Notes: generated by a model from the letters alone, not told the origin. DNA of 64,000 nucleotides from Candidatus Laterigemmans baculatus (GCF_010367455.1 NZ_WRPR01000016.1:1-64000), one strand, 5' to 3'. Counted from the stretch's first letter, positions 25,770 through 34,322 are shown. Made by a program: numbers and translations.

Positions 25770-25884
25770 TTTCCAGTTTCAGGGGATCTGAAATCTCAGG
25801 CTTCAGGCTTCAGGCTTCGGGTTTCAGGTTTCAGGTTTCAGGTTTCAGGGGATCTGGAATCTGAGATCTCAGATTTCAGATTCT
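25770..25884. repeat. TTTCAGG heptamer repeat tract
   Basis: Degenerate (TTCAGGT)n and (CTTCAGG)n units run through the tract, with GGGGATCTG(A)AATCT occurring twice (about 25782 and 25848). Simple-sequence intergenic DNA following the DHPS-like gene. Confidence 0.65.
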
Positions 25885-26282
25885 TATCGTGCTCGTGCTC
25901 GAATCGAGCGCACCGCCGAGTCCTCCAAGGCACCTCCATGCCCTCTATGCCAACCATCCATCCGATTCCAATTTCCCAGCACCATTCCTCCCGCCCTCTC
26001 TCATCCGCGTTCTCCGTGCTATCCGCGGTCCCTCTTCCTTTCCGCACGATCCGCGGTCCTTCCCCTTTCCGTGCTTTTCCGTGTCCCTCCGTGGCCACCA
26101 TTCGCGTCATCCGCGTCATCCGTGATTCTCCCGGCTCCCGGCAAAACCGTTTCGTCGATTGCGACCGGACATTTCGCCGAGCCGCTCTTTCGCTGTGGCT
26201 CGAGCTGCCGATGCACAACACTGTTGGAAGAGTTGGGAGACTCGCCGCGTTCCTTTCACTGGTGCAATTGCGGGCGGTAGCG
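25885..26282. other. non-coding spacer with dispersed CCGTGG/CGTCATCCG repeat, copy 1
   Basis: A ~516-base gap between 25767 and 26282 holds the heptamer tract and, from about 25985 to 26135, a low-complexity pyrimidine-rich block (TCCGTGCTTTTCCGTGTCCC, then CATTCGCGTCATCCGCGTC). A second copy lies at 27396-27505 and an inverted remnant at 40785-40866. Open frames through it have no protein-like composition. Confidence 0.55.
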
Positions 26283-26576
26283 ATGAAGATGACGCGCAAT
26301 CACTATTTCCTGCTCGGAGTCCTGTTGATCCTGTTGGGGATCCAGTTCCGGATGGTGGAATCGTTCGTGCTCAACGAACCGGCCACGCGAGCGTTGGCGC
26401 GGGTCACCCGGAGCACGCCGGTCGCGAGCAACGACATGATGTCGACGATGATGCTGCAGTATCACCCGAATCCCACCAAACGCTTCGCCCCACCTCGCTG
26501 GCTGGGCTTGGCTCTGATCGCCAGCGGCACGGTGATCTCGCTACACGCGGTCGCGATCCCCCGCAACGGAGGCTGA
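26283..26576 (+). CDS. small two-helix membrane protein
   Basis: The 97-residue protein has a hydrophobic helix near the N-terminus (HYFLLGVLLILLGIQF), a short polar domain, and a second helix (WLGLALIASGTVISL). The ATG at 26283 is the first sensible start; an upstream extension runs into repetitive DNA. No family recognised; probably an inner-membrane protein. Confidence 0.6.
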   Translation: MKMTRNHYFLLGVLLILLGIQFRMVESFVLNEPATRALARVTRSTPVASNDMMSTMMLQYHPNPTKRFAPPRWLGLALIASGTVISLHAVAIPRNGG

Positions 26577-26631
26577 CGCGAACCCGTCGCCCGCCCCTCG
26601 CTCGGATCAACCGGTCGTCAGCCCGGTCGAT

Positions 26632-26662
26632 TCATCAGCCGCCACGCGCTAGCGTCCGGTTA
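26632..26662. repeat. half copy of the GCTAGC palindrome
   Basis: ATCAGCCGCCACGCGCTAGC and the following CGTCCGG match the left half of copy C. The right half is missing, replaced by unrelated sequence and then a 14-base minisatellite. Confidence 0.65.
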
Positions 26663-26686
26663 ACTGTGGGGCTAACGCGCCCTCGC

Positions 26687-26742
26687 ACAACGCACACCAC
26701 ACAACGCACACCACACAACGCACACCACACAACGCACACCGC
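26687..26742. repeat. 14-bp minisatellite (ACAACGCACACCAC)
   Basis: Four head-to-tail 14-base units, three identical and the last with one change. Starts at 26687, 26701, 26715 and 26729. It directly follows the half palindrome. Confidence 0.85.
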
Positions 26743-26816
26743 ACAGCACGACACGCACGACCACCTTCCGCCTCCCGGGATGGGAGCGGAGAAGATCGCC
26801 GAAGGATTGGCAGCAG

Positions 26817-27359
26817 ATGCGGCCCGCACGCGCGGGTCCCGCATCGACTCCATATTCGCTTCGGATGACATCGATGATCTTGCTACCGCTGATGATCCTC
26901 TGGGCCCCGCGGCCGATGCAGTTCACCGCTTCAGCCCGCTGGGTCCTGTTGGTGTTTTTCGCTTTGGCTCTCACCGTTGGCGCCCCAAACGGCTTGGGAC
27001 CCGAGTGCTACGGAGTTGAATGGCCTGAACCGAGTGCTGCGGATTCCCCGGCTGCTTCGAATCCCCTCCATGGTTCGAGCCCGCTGCGAAGCGTTGCCAA
27101 GGGAGGTGAGCTGTCGCGGGAAGGGACTCGCGTCGCCGGGCTGGTGGGAACGTTTCGCGAGATCGGGCGGCGGTGGACCTTCATCGCCGACGACGACCAG
27201 GCCTCCTATCGGCTGCTGGAAAACCAAACGCTCGAGCGGATCTGCCGCTCGATTCAGGAAGACCCCTACGACATCCGCTGGAAAGTCGGGGGCGAGCTGA
27301 CCGAGTTCATGGACGAAAACTTCCTGATCCTCGACCACGCTCAGCGAGCGGCCAAGTAA
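26817..27359 (+). CDS. exported hypothetical protein
   Basis: The protein has a hydrophobic leader (WVLLVFFALALTVGA), a Ser/Pro/Ala spacer, then a ~70-residue conserved-looking domain (LVGTFREIGRRWTFIADD, YRLLENQTLERICR, WKVGGELTEFMDENFLIL). Several in-frame ATGs (26817, 26865, 26874, 26892, 26916) precede the leader and none has a decisive ribosome-binding site; starts nearer the leader give a conventional signal peptide. The C-terminal domain resembles planctomycetal proteins of unknown function. Probably envelope-located. Confidence 0.6.
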   Translation: MRPARAGPASTPYSLRMTSMILLPLMILWAPRPMQFTASARWVLLVFFALALTVGAPNGLGPECYGVEWPEPSAADSPAASNPLHGSSPLRSVAKGGELSREGTRVAGLVGTFREIGRRWTFIADDDQASYRLLENQTLERICRSIQEDPYDIRWKVGGELTEFMDENFLILDHAQRAAK

Positions 27360-27708
27360 CCAGCGTCCCTGCCACCTGCCACCTGCCACCGGAAACCGGC
27401 CTCCGTGCTCTCCGCCGTCCCTCCTCTTTCCGTGCTTTTTCGTGTCCTTCCGTGGCCACCATTCGTGTTGTTCGTGTTATTCGTGGTTGTTTCCCCGGCC
27501 GGGTGCGCACGTTGCTTCCGTTCGAGTCAGGAAACCGGAAACCGGGCCCCCAAGTTGTCAGCCGCATCGGCAGGCAGTAGTTTTAGGCCACGCCACGCCG
27601 AGGTGGCTCCCCGGACGGGCGCGGTGATGCAGGCGGTTTGAGCGAATCGCACTGCCGCGATCCGTCCCGCCCGTTTCGACTGTCGAGAGTTTTTACCCGG
27701 AGTGATGC
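27360..27708. other. non-coding spacer with dispersed repeat, copy 2
   Basis: Between 27396 and 27505 the pyrimidine-rich repeat seen at about 25985-26135 recurs in the same orientation (TTTCCGTGCTTTTTCGTGTCC, then a series of ATTCGTG/TTCGTG units). The rest of the gap shows no gene. GGAG at about 27699 is the ribosome-binding site for the STAS gene. Confidence 0.55.
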
Positions 27709-28062
27709 ATGGCCGGTTTCGAGCGTTTGGTGGTCGTCGATAAGGAAGATATCAGCGTCGTCCGCTTCGTCGACCGCAAGATCATCGACGCTTCGGAGAT
27801 CGAGCAGCTCGGAGCCGAGTTGTTGTCGTTGGTCGACATCCAGCAGCGGAAACGCTTGTTGCTGAACTTCGAGGGAGTCGAGTTCCTCTCCAGCGCCGCG
27901 CTGAACAAGCTGATCACCCTCCACACCCGCGTCAAACGGGCCGGGGGCACGGTGCGGATCTGCAACTTGCACCCGCAGATCCGCGAAGTCTTTGCGATCA
28001 CGCGGCTCGATCGGATGTTCGAAATCGCCAGCAGCGAATCGGCCGGACTGGCAATGTTTTGA
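27709..28062 (+). CDS. STAS-domain anti-sigma factor antagonist
   Basis: The 117-residue single-domain protein matches SpoIIAA/RsbV. The VEFLSSAALNKLI segment holds the Ser normally phosphorylated by the partner kinase, and a GGTVRICNLHPQI strand-turn follows. Unphosphorylated antagonists bind the anti-sigma kinase and release a sigma factor. GGAG lies 7 bases before the ATG. The cognate kinase follows after 21 bases. No sigma factor gene is adjacent, so the target is unknown. Confidence 0.88.
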   Translation: MAGFERLVVVDKEDISVVRFVDRKIIDASEIEQLGAELLSLVDIQQRKRLLLNFEGVEFLSSAALNKLITLHTRVKRAGGTVRICNLHPQIREVFAITRLDRMFEIASSESAGLAMF

Positions 28063-28083
28063 AGTCGAAAAGGTCTGGATCGA

Positions 28084-28515
28084 ATGGCCGAGCACGACTC
28101 CGGCGGCTGGACGCTTGAGCGAACGATACCGAGCGAGACGGCGATCGGCAGCGAGCTCGTCAGCGGACTGCTCGCAGCCATGCAGGAGTACGCGTGGCCG
28201 GCAGCCGAGTTGTTCCACGTCCAGCTCGCCTACGAGGAAGCGATCGTCAACGCGATCCGCCACGGCAACGAATTCGCCGCCGACAAGACGGTCCAGGTGC
28301 GATTGTCGTGCACGGCCGACGAAGTGCGGATCGAAATCGCCGACATGGGCCCGGGCTTCGATCCCGATTCGCTCCCCGATCCCCGCGCCGAAGACCGTCT
28401 CGAAGTCCCCGGAGGCCGCGGCGTGATGCTGATCCACGAGCTGATGAGCGAAGTCACCTACCACCCCCCCGGCAACCGAGTCACGATGATCAAACGCCGC
28501 CCCCCGAGCCCCTGA
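28084..28515 (+). CDS. anti-sigma factor serine/threonine kinase (RsbW/SpoIIAB-like)
   Basis: The 143-residue GHKL ATPase shows the N-box EEAIVNAIRHGN, the G1 box DMGPGFD and the G2 box PGGRGVML. It would phosphorylate the STAS protein encoded just upstream and sequester a sigma factor in a partner-switching circuit. There is no transmembrane or sensor domain, so input must come from another protein. Length is typical. Confidence 0.9.
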   Translation: MAEHDSGGWTLERTIPSETAIGSELVSGLLAAMQEYAWPAAELFHVQLAYEEAIVNAIRHGNEFAADKTVQVRLSCTADEVRIEIADMGPGFDPDSLPDPRAEDRLEVPGGRGVMLIHELMSEVTYHPPGNRVTMIKRRPPSP

Positions 28516-28517
28516 AT

Positions 28518-28542
28518 CGTTTAACGGCAAGCCCCAGGCGAC
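28518..28542. repeat. GTTTAACGGCAAGCC dispersed repeat, copy 2
   Basis: One mismatch to 23316-23340. It begins two bases after the stop of the anti-sigma kinase gene. Confidence 0.6.
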
Positions 28543-28706
28543 AGCTTTCTCCGCCCCGCGCCCCGAGCCATCGCGGTCAGCCGAAAAACCGCCCGCCAAG
28601 CCCCGAAACCCCCATTGAGCGCGAGGGCCGCATCGAGTAATTTTCACAGGACCTCAGGGCGGCAACCACCGATAAAGTGTGGTACCCTTGTCTGAAAGCT
28701 CCACAA

Positions 28707-28779
28707 TCCCCTGTAGCTCAGTTGGTAGAGCAGGCGGCTGTTAACCGCCCTGTCGCAGGTTCGAGTCCTGCCGGGGGAG
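28707..28779 (+). tRNA. tRNA-Asn (GTT)
   Basis: A complete cloverleaf can be drawn. The acceptor stem pairs TCCCCTG with CGGGGGA. The D arm is GCTCAGTTGGTAGAGC. The anticodon stem is GGCGG/CCGCC with loop CTGTTAA (anticodon GTT), and the T arm is GCAGGTTCGAGTCCTGC. The discriminator base is G and the 3' CCA is not encoded. A terminator follows at 28824. It marks the junction between the core-like left part and the accessory right part of the window. Confidence 0.97.
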
Positions 28780-28823
28780 CTTTTTCAATCGTCGGAATCC
28801 CACCGACCCACCAGTTAACACAG

Positions 28824-28854
28824 AAAGCCGAGAGCAAAAGCCCTCGGCTTTTTT
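28824..28854 (+). terminator. rho-independent terminator after tRNA-Asn
   Basis: A 9-bp perfect stem (AAAGCCGAG with CTCGGCTTT) with a 10-base loop is followed by a run of T ending at 28854. It is correctly placed to end the tRNA transcript. Confidence 0.88.
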
Positions 28855-29159
28855 CGTGTTTTCCCCAGTGTTTTGGCCGCTTTGCACGCGTCGGCCGAAA
28901 CCGAGAGCGCTCTCGCCTGCCCTCGCGGCGGTCCCCAAAACCGCTTCCCGGGCCAAAACTCGCCCCGAACTCTCGCGGCTCTCTCTTTGACGCCCGCCAC
29001 AAGTTAACAACCCGCTTGGGTTCGCACCCCAGATGCGACCGTTGTCGAAACTCGAGACTCACAGGTGCTGCCGAGGCTGCCGCTGCGCCTGAGTTCCTCC
29101 GCATCCATCTGTAGGGTATAGTTCTCCCCACAAGCAGTAGCCGGGTCGGGAGGAATGCG
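28855..29159. other. spacer between tRNA terminator and ATPase gene
   Basis: No convincing gene is seen on either strand. The right end carries GGGAGG at about 29148-29153, the ribosome-binding site for the TTG start at 29160. Base composition becomes visibly richer in A/T from here on. A duplicate of the tRNA 3' end was looked for downstream and not found by eye. Confidence 0.5.
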
Positions 29160-30758
29160 TTGGGTAGATTCAGCTTTCATGATCACTTGCTTCGTCGCGA
29201 CCATACGCTGCACGGCGGCATTCTCTTCGGGATCGATGGTCACAAGATCGAGCTTCAGGGGCGGGCAACTCAGGTGCTGGACCATCCGCGTCCTGTCGCT
29301 CAATGCGCCCAGGTCACGGGCATGCCACGAGGGCCTGTTCGAGAAGCCGTCACGCGGATCAGCGGCGCGTTCAGCAAGTTGGGCATCCCGCATTCGCCAG
29401 TCGAGATCCTGATAAACTTAGCCCCCGCGTCACTGGAAAAGGATGGTTCATGGCTCGATTTGCCGCTTGCTGTGCTGATGCTGCAGGTGGCCGGGCTGCT
29501 TCCTGACCTGCCGGAGGATAAGGAAGACAAGTTCATTCTGTTCGGTGAGATCGGAATCCACGGAGAACTAAGGCGGATCCCTGGTGCGCTGTCTCTCGCT
29601 TTCAATGCCAAGCCGGGACAGTCTCTGATTGTGCCTGCGGGCAACGAGAAGGAATGCGCTCTAATTCTGGCGAAGCCGGGTCACGAAGGCTGCGGCGTTT
29701 ATCCAGCAGCTACTTTGGAGGAAGTACTCGACTTCTTTCGAAGCAAGTCGCGGCTCCGAAACGCGCTGCGCGAGCCGATTCGCTTTCAGCCGGTGCTCGA
29801 AAAGGCAGTGGATTTCGGGAAAATCCGAGGTCAGCAGGAAGCGAAGCGCGCAGCAGTAATTGCGGCTGCCGGAGGTCATAATCTGCTGCTCGTTGGCCCG
29901 CCTGGGGAAGGGAAATCGCTGCTTGCATCTGCAATCCCGGGCATTCTCCCTCGTCTGCAAGAATCGGAAATGGTCGAGCTGACGCGGATCTACTCCGCAG
30001 TCGGCCAATTGGGAGACGACGGGAAGGCCGTCACGAGGCGGCCGATCCGGACCGTGCATCACAGCGTTTCAATGCCTGCGCTCGTTGGGGGAGGCAGTGG
30101 GACGCCCCGGCCAGGCGAGATCACGCTCGCGCACCACGGCGTGTTGTTTCTTGACGAACTGCCCGAGTTCTCGCGCCGAACGCTCGAGGCGCTGCGGCAG
30201 CCGCTCGAGTCCGGACGCATTCAGATCACCCGAGTGGAAGCAAGCCTCGAATTCCCCTCTAGATTTACATTAGTTGCCGCGATGAATCCGTGCCCATGTG
30301 GTTATGCGGGGACGGATCGCTGTACGTGTCAGGTTCGCGAGGTGGAAAAGTACCAGCAAAAGATCAGCGGTCCTCTACTCGACCGAATCGATCTCCAGGT
30401 CGGTATGCGACCACTTACGACTGATGAGAGATTTGCTCCGACAAAGGACGGGGAGTCCAATCGCTTGAGAGCCGCGGTGCAGAGAGCTCGAGACAAGCAG
30501 GTCCAGCGGTTCGCGGGAACCTCGATTAGTTGCAACGCCGCGATTCCCGGGGGCACCGTTGCCGACTACTGCCAATTCACCGCCTCGGCATTCGATGAGT
30601 ACAAGCGGATCGTCGATCAATCATCGGTAACGACACGCACAGCTGACAGATTGGCTCGAGTCTCACGGACGATCGCGGATTTGGGAGACCAGGACCAGAT
30701 TGAGGCCGCCCACGTTCTGGAAGCCGAGAAGTTGATGTTAAAATTTGGCCGGGAATGA
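29160..30758 (+). CDS. divergent YifB/ComM-type Mg-chelatase-like AAA+ ATPase
   Basis: The 532-residue protein has an N-terminal ChlI-like domain (LFGIDGHKIELQ, ILINLAPASLEKDG, WLDLPLAVL). An AAA+ module follows with Walker A GPPGEGKS, Walker B GVLFLDELPEF, the NPCPCGY signature, then CTCQVREVEKYQQKISGP and LLDRIDLQV. The C-terminal helical domain has the ARVSRTIADLGD motif. Family member ComM is a branch-migration helicase in natural transformation; this copy has a divergent N-terminal half. The TTG at 29160 is chosen because GGAGG lies at ideal spacing (6 bases); the ATG at 29155 is out of frame. Its stop overlaps the next start (ATGA), so the pair is translationally coupled. Confidence 0.87.
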   Translation: MGRFSFHDHLLRRDHTLHGGILFGIDGHKIELQGRATQVLDHPRPVAQCAQVTGMPRGPVREAVTRISGAFSKLGIPHSPVEILINLAPASLEKDGSWLDLPLAVLMLQVAGLLPDLPEDKEDKFILFGEIGIHGELRRIPGALSLAFNAKPGQSLIVPAGNEKECALILAKPGHEGCGVYPAATLEEVLDFFRSKSRLRNALREPIRFQPVLEKAVDFGKIRGQQEAKRAAVIAAAGGHNLLLVGPPGEGKSLLASAIPGILPRLQESEMVELTRIYSAVGQLGDDGKAVTRRPIRTVHHSVSMPALVGGGSGTPRPGEITLAHHGVLFLDELPEFSRRTLEALRQPLESGRIQITRVEASLEFPSRFTLVAAMNPCPCGYAGTDRCTCQVREVEKYQQKISGPLLDRIDLQVGMRPLTTDERFAPTKDGESNRLRAAVQRARDKQVQRFAGTSISCNAAIPGGTVADYCQFTASAFDEYKRIVDQSSVTTRTADRLARVSRTIADLGDQDQIEAAHVLEAEKLMLKFGRE

Positions 30759-32290
30759 ACGCACAGACTGTTCGAGAGATCCCTTCACCGATGTCAGAAG
30801 TTGAAGTCTTTGTCTGTTCTTTTTGCGAGAAACCGGTTCGCTATCGGCAGGAGCAACGCGGCCGTTCGGGGAAGTGCCCGAGTTGTGCCCAGCCGATCGT
30901 GCTCGTGAACAACCACGACCGGGTGGTCGACGATCAACTCACGACCACGTGGTACTACCGTAGATTGCGGTTGCTTCGGGGGCGTGAAGAGGTTGGCCCT
31001 ATTCCAGACACTCAACTGCTTGAGCTCATCGACGCCGAGCAAATCGACGGCTCTACCGAGGTGATGAGCCCAGAGCTGACGAAGGACACGTGGGTCGAGC
31101 TCGGACGCGTAAAGCTCTCTCTGGTCCGGGAACGGATCGCTCAGAGAGCGGCAGAGCACACAAGGCGGCAAAAGGCCGAAGAGCGGAGGCGTAGAGCCGA
31201 GCTCCAAAATCGTGCAAAGCTGAAACGAGGTATTCGCTCAGCAATTGAGACCGGCAGTCTCTCATCGGGCCACCGTGCAGCGGTTGAGCAATTCGCCCTG
31301 AAGGCCGGCATTCCAGCAGACGAGGTGCAGGCGACAATTTCGAGTGAGTGTGAGGGACTCGTCAGGGAGGTATTCGAGGAAGCTATCGATGACGGCATTC
31401 TCGACCCGCGTGAGGAGGAACAGCTCTCTCAGCTCGCCATCTCACTAGGGGTGGATCTGAAGTTTTCGGAACGCGATCAGCGCAGGATTCTACTTTGCCG
31501 CCTCGCCTACGAACTGGACTCCGGTAATCACCAGCCCGACACCGCGAGCTCTGTGCCATTCAAGTTAGGCTCAAACGAACAGCTGCTCTTTCATGTCCCG
31601 GTCCAGTGGCACGAGATCGTGTCCTTAAAGCGTCCGGCCGGGATTCCGCTCGGCGGCGATTCCTACCTGAAGGAAATTGGCAGTGGTGTCGGCTACCTGA
31701 CCACAAAGCAGCTTTCCATGGTCGGAGATCTACAGTCGAAGAAATTCACACTGAGCTCTGTCCAGAAGGTCACCCGCTACGCGGACGGGGTCCTCTTTAA
31801 TCGCTCGTCTGGTCGCAGTGTCTTTTTGGAAATGAACCCGATGTCCGAGATGCAGGAGCAGTTTGCCCTGGTTGCCGAACATGCATGTAGCGGCCAGCCA
31901 GTGCTCGGCCATGCGGCGACGTCCAGCTTCATCCCTGAGGTTGTCAACGCTGAACTCGTTGCAGTGTCGGGCGTCTCAGGCAGTCGCATTCAGCACTCCG
32001 GTGCCGACCCAAAATATACGTTCCGAGTGGTCGGTGACTTCGTCGGGAATCGAAGTGCTTTAATTGCACGGCTGAATATCGGTGACGAGGTCATGCTGCA
32101 TCGTGAGCCAAGCAATCCAGCCGATCCCAACGCAGTCGCGGTGTACGATCTATCGCGGAACCAACTGGGCTACCTGAAGCGTGACGTCGCCTCGTGGTTC
32201 GCGCCGATTCTCGACCGAAAGCCGAGCGTGGAGGCAAAGGCACACGCGGTTACATCGGCCGGATCTCTCATCGTCGGCGTTTACTTGTAG
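30755..32290 (+). CDS. multidomain zinc ribbon-GYF-like-TerB-like-PH-like-HIRAN protein
   Basis: The 511-residue protein can be parsed into: a CX2C...CX2C zinc ribbon (CSFC at ~22, CPSC at ~41); a GYF_2-like domain (~65-125, WYYRRLRLL...VGPIPDTQL); a charged coiled coil (~130-160); a helical TerB-like region (~165-245, EEAIDDGILDPREEEQL); a PH/GRAM-like beta domain (~265-370, GYLTTKQLSMVG); and a C-terminal HIRAN domain (~420-510, REPSNPADPNAVAV then LGYLKRD). HIRAN domains of HLTF/Rad5 bind DNA 3' ends at stalled forks; in bacteria they often sit in mobile or defence loci. No nuclease or helicase motif is seen in this protein itself. It is translationally coupled to the ComM-like ATPase, suggesting a DNA-processing adaptor. 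Domain limits are by eye. Confidence 0.75.
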   Translation: MNAQTVREIPSPMSEVEVFVCSFCEKPVRYRQEQRGRSGKCPSCAQPIVLVNNHDRVVDDQLTTTWYYRRLRLLRGREEVGPIPDTQLLELIDAEQIDGSTEVMSPELTKDTWVELGRVKLSLVRERIAQRAAEHTRRQKAEERRRRAELQNRAKLKRGIRSAIETGSLSSGHRAAVEQFALKAGIPADEVQATISSECEGLVREVFEEAIDDGILDPREEEQLSQLAISLGVDLKFSERDQRRILLCRLAYELDSGNHQPDTASSVPFKLGSNEQLLFHVPVQWHEIVSLKRPAGIPLGGDSYLKEIGSGVGYLTTKQLSMVGDLQSKKFTLSSVQKVTRYADGVLFNRSSGRSVFLEMNPMSEMQEQFALVAEHACSGQPVLGHAATSSFIPEVVNAELVAVSGVSGSRIQHSGADPKYTFRVVGDFVGNRSALIARLNIGDEVMLHREPSNPADPNAVAVYDLSRNQLGYLKRDVASWFAPILDRKPSVEAKAHAVTSAGSLIVGVYL

Positions 32291-32649
32291 TGTTACCCGC
32301 GTCCGTCAGTGGAGCACCCATCGGCTAAATCAGAGAAATCGGCCTGCCGCCCCTGCCGTGGCCCCTTTGTCTGGTCACAGTGAGTCGCCTTGCGGTCTAG
32401 CTGATGTTGCTGCAGAGCACGCACCCTTCCTGTCAAAAAACTCAGCCGAGCGTTTGAGCAGCGGAATCGATGGGTGCGAAGTTCAGACACCAGCCGATTT
32501 TCGGCCGAGATTGAGACGGCTGACGCCCAAGTGGCGGTCGATTCCGCCGGAGTGCGCCTGTGCGGCGCAGCAGTGAACGACCACAGTTCTTTGACAAGTT
32601 GGTAGATGCGTTGATGATCCGCGGAGGACGAAGCTCCGCCGGTCTGAGC
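32291..32649. other. spacer between HIRAN gene and transposase
   Basis: No protein-like frame is seen. A short stem (GCGGAG 32621-32626 with CTCCGC 32634-32639) lies just beyond the 3' end of the transposase and may belong to the insertion sequence end. No clear terminal inverted repeat pair could be assigned. Confidence 0.45.
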
Positions 32650-33732
32650 TCACGCAGCTCGGCGGTACGACCGGAGCAGTCCGCCGAGGCGCTCGGTGGT
32701 CTCTATCGGAGCTTCCGGATCTAGTGGTCGTTCGAAAGGGATGATCAGCCGGTTGTCGAGACCCTGGTGGTTGCGCTCCGTGTGGTAATGCACCAGATAC
32801 TCGCGAACCGCATTGCGGAGCGACCCTTCGCCGAAGAGGATGAGCCGGTCGAGGCACTCCGGCTTGAGCGAGCCGAAAAACCTTTCAATGTGGGCGTTCA
32901 GGTTCGGGCTGCGTGACGGCAGGCGAAGGGACTTGATGCCCTCGCCACGCAAGAGGGTTCGAAACGCTCCGGTAAACTTCGGGTCGCGGTCCATGATCAG
33001 GTACCGCTTGCCGCTCAAGAATCCGTCCTCGAAGTTGGTCAGCTCGCGTGCTGTCTGCTGCATCCATTCTTCAGTCGGATTCGGCGTGCAGCCGGCGAAG
33101 TGGACGCGGCGGGTCTTCAGCTCCATAAAGAAGAGTAGATAGAAGGTCGTCGGCCCCGACTTGGTCCAGACTTCCACCGTGGTGAAATCGACCGACGCCA
33201 GCACGTCCCAGTGAGCCTTCAAAAACGTCTCCCAAGAGCCGGTCCGCTTGCGTTTCGGGGCCGGCTCGATGCCTTGGCCTTTGAGGATGTTTTCAACCGT
33301 CGTGTCGCTGATCTCATAGCCAACGTTCGCCAGTGCACCCTGGATGCGATCGCAACCCCACGACGGGTTCTCCTTGGCGAATTTCACCACAAGATCGACG
33401 ATCGCTTGGCGAACGCGCGGTCGGCCCTGCCGCTTCTCCTGCCGGTCGGAGTAGTCCCACTTCTTCGCCACCAACTGGCGGTGCCAGCGGAGAATCGTGT
33501 CCGGCGTGAACAGCGCGGTGACTTCCTGCATTCGTTTGCGGCCGAGCACTTTGCCTTTGACCGTCAATCGCCGCCGCTGGTCATCGGTCAGTAGGATTCG
33601 ATTCTTGCCGCAATGCTCCTTCAGGATGGCAATCTCCGTGAGAAGGTAATCAATTGCCTCTTGTTGGTCACGGTTCATCCAGCCGGCGAGGATCAGAAGC
33701 AGAAGATGACACGGCTGCAGCACGAGGTTCAT
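32650..33732 (-). CDS. DDE integrase-core transposase
   Basis: The 360-residue protein has an N-terminal helix-turn-helix region (LTDDQRRRLTVKG, then FTPDTILRWHRQL) and an rve integrase catalytic core. The DDE residues are apparent in VDFTTVEVW, MDRDPKF and NAHIERFFGSLK. It would catalyse cut-and-paste or copy-out transposition of its element. The start at 33732 (ATG) is preferred over the frame to 33900, whose extra residues have no family resemblance. It ends in SYRRAA, the same C-terminus as the broken transposase at 34702, showing that the two belong to one family. Single-ORF organisation, no frameshift. Confidence 0.87.
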   Translation of the reverse strand: MNLVLQPCHLLLLILAGWMNRDQQEAIDYLLTEIAILKEHCGKNRILLTDDQRRRLTVKGKVLGRKRMQEVTALFTPDTILRWHRQLVAKKWDYSDRQEKRQGRPRVRQAIVDLVVKFAKENPSWGCDRIQGALANVGYEISDTTVENILKGQGIEPAPKRKRTGSWETFLKAHWDVLASVDFTTVEVWTKSGPTTFYLLFFMELKTRRVHFAGCTPNPTEEWMQQTARELTNFEDGFLSGKRYLIMDRDPKFTGAFRTLLRGEGIKSLRLPSRSPNLNAHIERFFGSLKPECLDRLILFGEGSLRNAVREYLVHYHTERNHQGLDNRLIIPFERPLDPEAPIETTERLGGLLRSYRRAA

Positions 33733-33914
33733 TGGCGGGGCTGGATGCGGCGGCTGGGAGACGCCTAGCGAGCGGACGGGGAGGTGGCGACAATCGCTGC
33801 TAGTCGTATCTGCTCGGTTTTCCGCTCTGCCCTTCCGCACGAATTTCTTGATGGCCATCGGCATCGACACCAGCGTCGACTTCGCAGAAGAACTGCGCAC
33901 TCATGGTCCGCATT

Positions 33915-34322
33915 TCAAACGTCTGGCGGAAACATGCCAAATAGCTGCTCTGCCTGCCGTATCCGCAATCGCCGCTCGTGATTCAGGGCTAGCGCGAGGA
34001 TCGTTGCCCGGCCGATCTTCGTCTTCCCAATCAGCGAATAGTCGTCCCAGACAAAGTGGTCAGACCAGCAATCTGTGCGCGGATTGAATAGAGGAATGGA
34101 TTCAGAGCTGCCCGGCGAGTCGACCTTCATGCGATCGGCTTTGTGAAGATTGCAGCTCGGGCACGCCCAGGCGAGATTGTCGAATTCACTCGATCCGCCG
34201 GCGCAACGAGGCACGACGTGCTCGACGTGGAACGTGGCTCCCTGCAGCGACTGGTGCATTTGGCAATACTCGCACCGGTTGCCGGCTCGAGCAGCGACCT
34301 CTAGCTGACGATTAGGCGGCAA
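33915..34322 (-). CDS. HNH endonuclease
   Basis: The 135-residue protein has the HNH/zinc-finger arrangement CEYC ... FHVEHVVPRCAGG ... FDNLAWACPSCN, giving two CX2C zinc half-sites and the catalytic HVEHV region. The start is a TTG (34322), 11 bases after the stop of the small gene 34334-34555; no better ATG lies upstream of the motif. The C-terminal half (FNPRTDCWSDHFVWDD) is typical of the stand-alone HNH family. A DNA-cutting role is likely, possibly in defence or mobility; no intron context is seen. Confidence 0.85.
   Translation of the reverse strand: MPPNRQLEVAARAGNRCEYCQMHQSLQGATFHVEHVVPRCAGGSSEFDNLAWACPSCNLHKADRMKVDSPGSSESIPLFNPRTDCWSDHFVWDDYSLIGKTKIGRATILALALNHERRLRIRQAEQLFGMFPPDV

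Noticed and set aside
26687-26742. Possible CRISPR or iteron array
   Set aside because: It is a plain 14-base minisatellite with no spacers and no replication gene nearby.
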